From contig CAZOKH010000116.1 of NCBI GenBank assembly GCA_964580315.1, positions 1 through 7,775 on the forward strand: a DNA stretch of 7,775 bases. Reading direction: 5' to 3'. A program made the translations under genes and the position numbers. Below, piece after piece: positions 5,944-7,775 of the stretch (position 1 is its first letter; every line of letters begins with the position of its first letter). The notes beneath the pieces are model-generated. The model was not told where the DNA came from and searched no databases. It saw only the letters and a list, made by a program, of their open reading frames with translations. This DNA comes from CAZOKH01 sp964580315 (GTDB lineage: Bacteria; Chloroflexota; Anaerolineae; Anaerolineales; Anaerolineaceae).

Positions 5944-6576
5944 ATGATGAAGATTTTACCGCCCGGTGTGCCGCTCTGGAAACGCCTGTTTGACCTGGTT
6001 GTCACGTTGGTTGGGCTGGTGATCGCTGTACCGCTGATGTTGATCATAGCTTTAATCGTGTGGATCAGTGAAGGGGCGCCGGTGGTTTTCAGCCAGCGCC
6101 GCCCCGGCCTGCATGGAGAAATTTTCACCCTGCACAAGTTTCGCACCATGCGCAATGCCGTCGATGCGCAGGGCAACCCCCTGCCCGATGGTCAGCGCAT
6201 CACCCCGCTGGGCAGGTTTCTGCGCGCCAGCAGCCTCGATGAATTACCCGAGCTGTTCAACGTGCTGCGCGGTGAAATGAGCCTGGTGGGCCCGCGTCCC
6301 CTGCTGATTGAATACCTGCCGCTGTACAGCGCCGAACAGTCCCGCCGCCACAATGTCCTGCCGGGCATAACCGGCTGGGCGCAAATCAACGGGCGCAATG
6401 CCCTGTCGTGGCAAGACCGCTTTCGCCTGGACGTCTGGTATGTTGATCATGTATCACTCTGGCTGGATATCAAAATCCTGGTGCTGTCTGTACTGAAAGT
6501 CATTCGCCGCGAGGGCATCAACATGCCCGGCCAGGCCACCACCGAATATTTCACCGGGAATCCTCCCGAAGGTTGA
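5944..6576 (+). CDS. Bacterial sugar transferase (PglC/WcaJ-type phosphoglycosyl transferase)
   Basis: Predicted 210-residue monotopic membrane enzyme that moves a sugar phosphate from a nucleotide sugar to an undecaprenyl-phosphate carrier, the first step in building capsule, O-antigen or glycoprotein sugars. Residues 17-40 form one membrane-dipping helix with a Pro (P30). They are followed by F-S-Q-R-R-P-G at 49-55, H-K-F-R-T-M-R at 64-70, the catalytic pair D99-E100, L-V-G-P-R-P at 114-119, and P-G-I-T-G-W-A-Q-I-N-G-R at 140-151. The size corresponds to the catalytic domain alone, without the extra N-terminal membrane domain of WcaJ/WbaP. I chose ATG 5944 over a TTG at 5899 because a -10 element lies just before it and the first residues then resemble relatives. 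No other glycan gene is in the window, so the sugar is unknown. Confidence 0.93.
   Translation: MMKILPPGVPLWKRLFDLVVTLVGLVIAVPLMLIIALIVWISEGAPVVFSQRRPGLHGEIFTLHKFRTMRNAVDAQGNPLPDGQRITPLGRFLRASSLDELPELFNVLRGEMSLVGPRPLLIEYLPLYSAEQSRRHNVLPGITGWAQINGRNALSWQDRFRLDVWYVDHVSLWLDIKILVLSVLKVIRREGINMPGQATTEYFTGNPPEG
6555..6568. terminator. Short hairpin at the convergent gene junction
   Basis: CGGGA (6555-6559) pairs with TCCCG (6564-6568) around a 4-base loop inside the last codons of the transferase gene. The two convergent stop codons are only 3 bases apart, so there is no room for a terminator between the genes. This hairpin has no T run and is weak. Confidence 0.2.
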
Positions 6577-6579
6577 ACC

Positions 6580-7617
6580 TTACTCCATAGGCGGATCGGC
6601 CGCCATCACCAATCCCTTGATCAGCGTTTCCTGGGTCTGGTTCACCAGGTCTTGCTTCCCGGCGCTGATCAAGCCCTCATTCACATCGATCAACTCCAAC
6701 GCAGCCATCACCGCCTGCCCGCCCCGGCCTTCCAGCATGGCGGGAAAAACCTCGCGGATCGAAGCTGCCAGGTCCTGGTGAACGGTGGCCACCCAGTAGG
6801 GTTTCAGTTCATCAGGCGGGGTTTGCGAACCCACCAGCATGATGTTCTTGGAAGCCAGGTAAGTCAGCAATTCAGCGCTGGCGGCTTCAGGTGAAACATA
6901 CATCAAATACACCACGTTCTTCACCAGTTCATCCGCCACTGCCTGCCATTCACCTGCGCCGGCTGTGACCGGCAGGGCATAGCTGAGCGGGAAACGCACT
7001 GCCGGCGCAAAGAACGGGTTACATATTCCGCAGTAGTAGTGCGCGCCGTTCAGGTAAGCCGCCTGGCGCGCCGGGCCGTCGCCGTCTGCCGGGAACAAAC
7101 CGGCAGCGCGCCAGTCAGTGGCCGTCACCACTGACAGGAAACCCGCCAAAAAGGCTTCATTTTCCGGCGAAATGAGGATGGTGGTCAGGTTGGCGGCAGC
7201 AGGCAATTCGGTGCGGCTTACCACCGCAAATTGCACCTGCGGCGCGGTATTTAATAAATCGGTCAGGTTGCCCGGCGTGGTTAAAAAGAAAGCCATCTTC
7301 CAACCGCCGTTTGACAGGTCAGCCGGTTGAATTTCAGGCAGGGTCTCCACCACGAAGCCTGCCGGGGCAGCCAGTTCATTCAGAACGGCTTGAACAGCCT
7401 GGCTTTGAGCGGGAGAAATCTCAGGGGGGGCAATCAACGCAATTTTGTTGGGCAAAGGTGTTACCGTTGGCGCGGGTGTGTCGGTGGGCAGCGGCGGCAT
7501 GGTGGGTGTGGCGGTGGGCTCCGGCGCTTTGCCGCCGCACGCAGCCAACAATACCAGTACCAATAACCCCAGCAGCAAAGGTAAAAACCGGCGTTGGTTA
7601 TCTGTCGAGTGTTTCAT
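6580..7617 (-). CDS. Lipoprotein resembling BMP-type substrate-binding proteins
   Basis: Predicted 345-residue surface lipoprotein. Residues 11-26 are a hydrophobic signal segment ending in lipobox L-A-A-C27. Residues 30-57 are a Thr/Pro-rich spacer (repeats of the type T-A-T-P, T-D-T-P, T-V-T-P), typical of exported proteins in Chloroflexota. The remainder begins with a beta strand (K58-I-A-L-I-A-P-P), and the segment N-E-A-F-L-A-G-F-L-S-V-V (153-164) resembles the G-x-L-A-G motif of BMP/Med-family binding proteins, which bind nucleosides or similar ligands for ABC importers. Two cysteines, C196-G-I-C199, could form a disulfide or hold a metal. I prefer ATG 7617; a TTG at 7623 in frame has a slightly better spaced AGGA. 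No permease gene is visible nearby. The lipoprotein call is firm; the ligand and the exact family are uncertain. Confidence 0.85.
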   Translation of the reverse strand: MKHSTDNQRRFLPLLLGLLVLVLLAACGGKAPEPTATPTMPPLPTDTPAPTVTPLPNKIALIAPPEISPAQSQAVQAVLNELAAPAGFVVETLPEIQPADLSNGGWKMAFFLTTPGNLTDLLNTAPQVQFAVVSRTELPAAANLTTILISPENEAFLAGFLSVVTATDWRAAGLFPADGDGPARQAAYLNGAHYYCGICNPFFAPAVRFPLSYALPVTAGAGEWQAVADELVKNVVYLMYVSPEAASAELLTYLASKNIMLVGSQTPPDELKPYWVATVHQDLAASIREVFPAMLEGRGGQAVMAALELIDVNEGLISAGKQDLVNQTQETLIKGLVMAADPPME

Positions 7618-7719
7618 GATCAATATTTTTCCTGTGGTGAAGTTCTATTATCCGGGCTCACGGCCAGTAATCTTGATCTTACCATACTAATCCGGGCGCT
7701 AATTTCATCCTTCCAATGG

Positions 7720-7725
7720 ATTATA
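7720..7725 (-). promoter_or_regulatory. Possible -10 element upstream of the lipoprotein gene
   Basis: A perfect TATAAT on the minus strand, with a weak TTATCT (7749-7744) 18 bases upstream. A transcript from here would have a leader of about 95 bases. The rest of 7618-7775 shows no gene on either strand. Confidence 0.3.
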
Positions 7726-7775
7726 CCTGTTTCTTTGGATGTTAGATAATCTATACGCATTCCCATTGAGGTTGT

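Noticed and set aside
1..7775. tRNA, rRNA, CRISPR array or insertion sequence
   Set aside because: No cloverleaf, rRNA core, regular repeat-spacer array or transposase was seen on either strand.

Overview
The window looks like chromosomal DNA of an uncultured, probably anaerobic bacterium. Chloroflexota, Anaerolineae-like, is my best guess. The grounds are a lipoprotein with a Thr/Pro-rich linker after its lipobox, a small KaiC/RAD55-like ATPase, and moderate-to-high GC coding DNA broken by AT-rich spacers. This assignment is an inference, not a proof.

The key result is that two genes appear to use in-frame TGA as selenocysteine (Sec, U). (1) The zinc/cadmium-type P1B ATPase does not start at the ATG at 107. 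It reads from ATG 26 through TGA at 74-76, which restores a complete N-terminal heavy-metal-associated (HMA) domain whose metal site is C-P-D-U instead of CxxC. (2) On the minus strand at 5835-5593, an 80-residue SelW-like (Rdx family) protein reads through TGA at 5796-5794 with a C-A-V-U motif. It has an AGGAGG ribosome site, and after the TGA a hairpin whose apical loop is GGUCU, as in the E. coli fdhF SECIS element. TGA is also the normal stop of three genes here (ends 2242, 4487, 6576), so the genome has not reassigned TGA globally.

Layout: 26-2242 (+) Sec-containing Zn/Cd/Pb-type ATPase with a terminator-like end; 2243-2582 AT-rich spacer with an inverted repeat and a possible promoter; 2583-3338 (+) KaiC/RAD55-like protein lacking the normal Walker A Thr/Ser and Walker B Asp; 3339-3617 spacer dense in hairpins, with a strong terminator pointing to the minus strand, so possibly a small RNA; 3618-4487 (+) DegV-family fatty-acid-binding protein; 4488-4589 convergent spacer with a 22-bp hairpin built on a 10-base repeat; 5835-4590 (-) selW-like gene then trpS as a likely operon; 5836-5943 compact divergent promoter region; 5944-6576 (+) PglC/WcaJ-type sugar-phosphate transferase, probably leaderless; 7617-6580 (-) lipoprotein resembling a BMP-type substrate-binding protein, ending 3 bases from the transferase; 7618-7775 its upstream region.

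The genes do not form one pathway. The shared theme is redox/metal chemistry with Sec in two small CxxU sites, which implies that selA, selB, selC and selD lie elsewhere in this genome.
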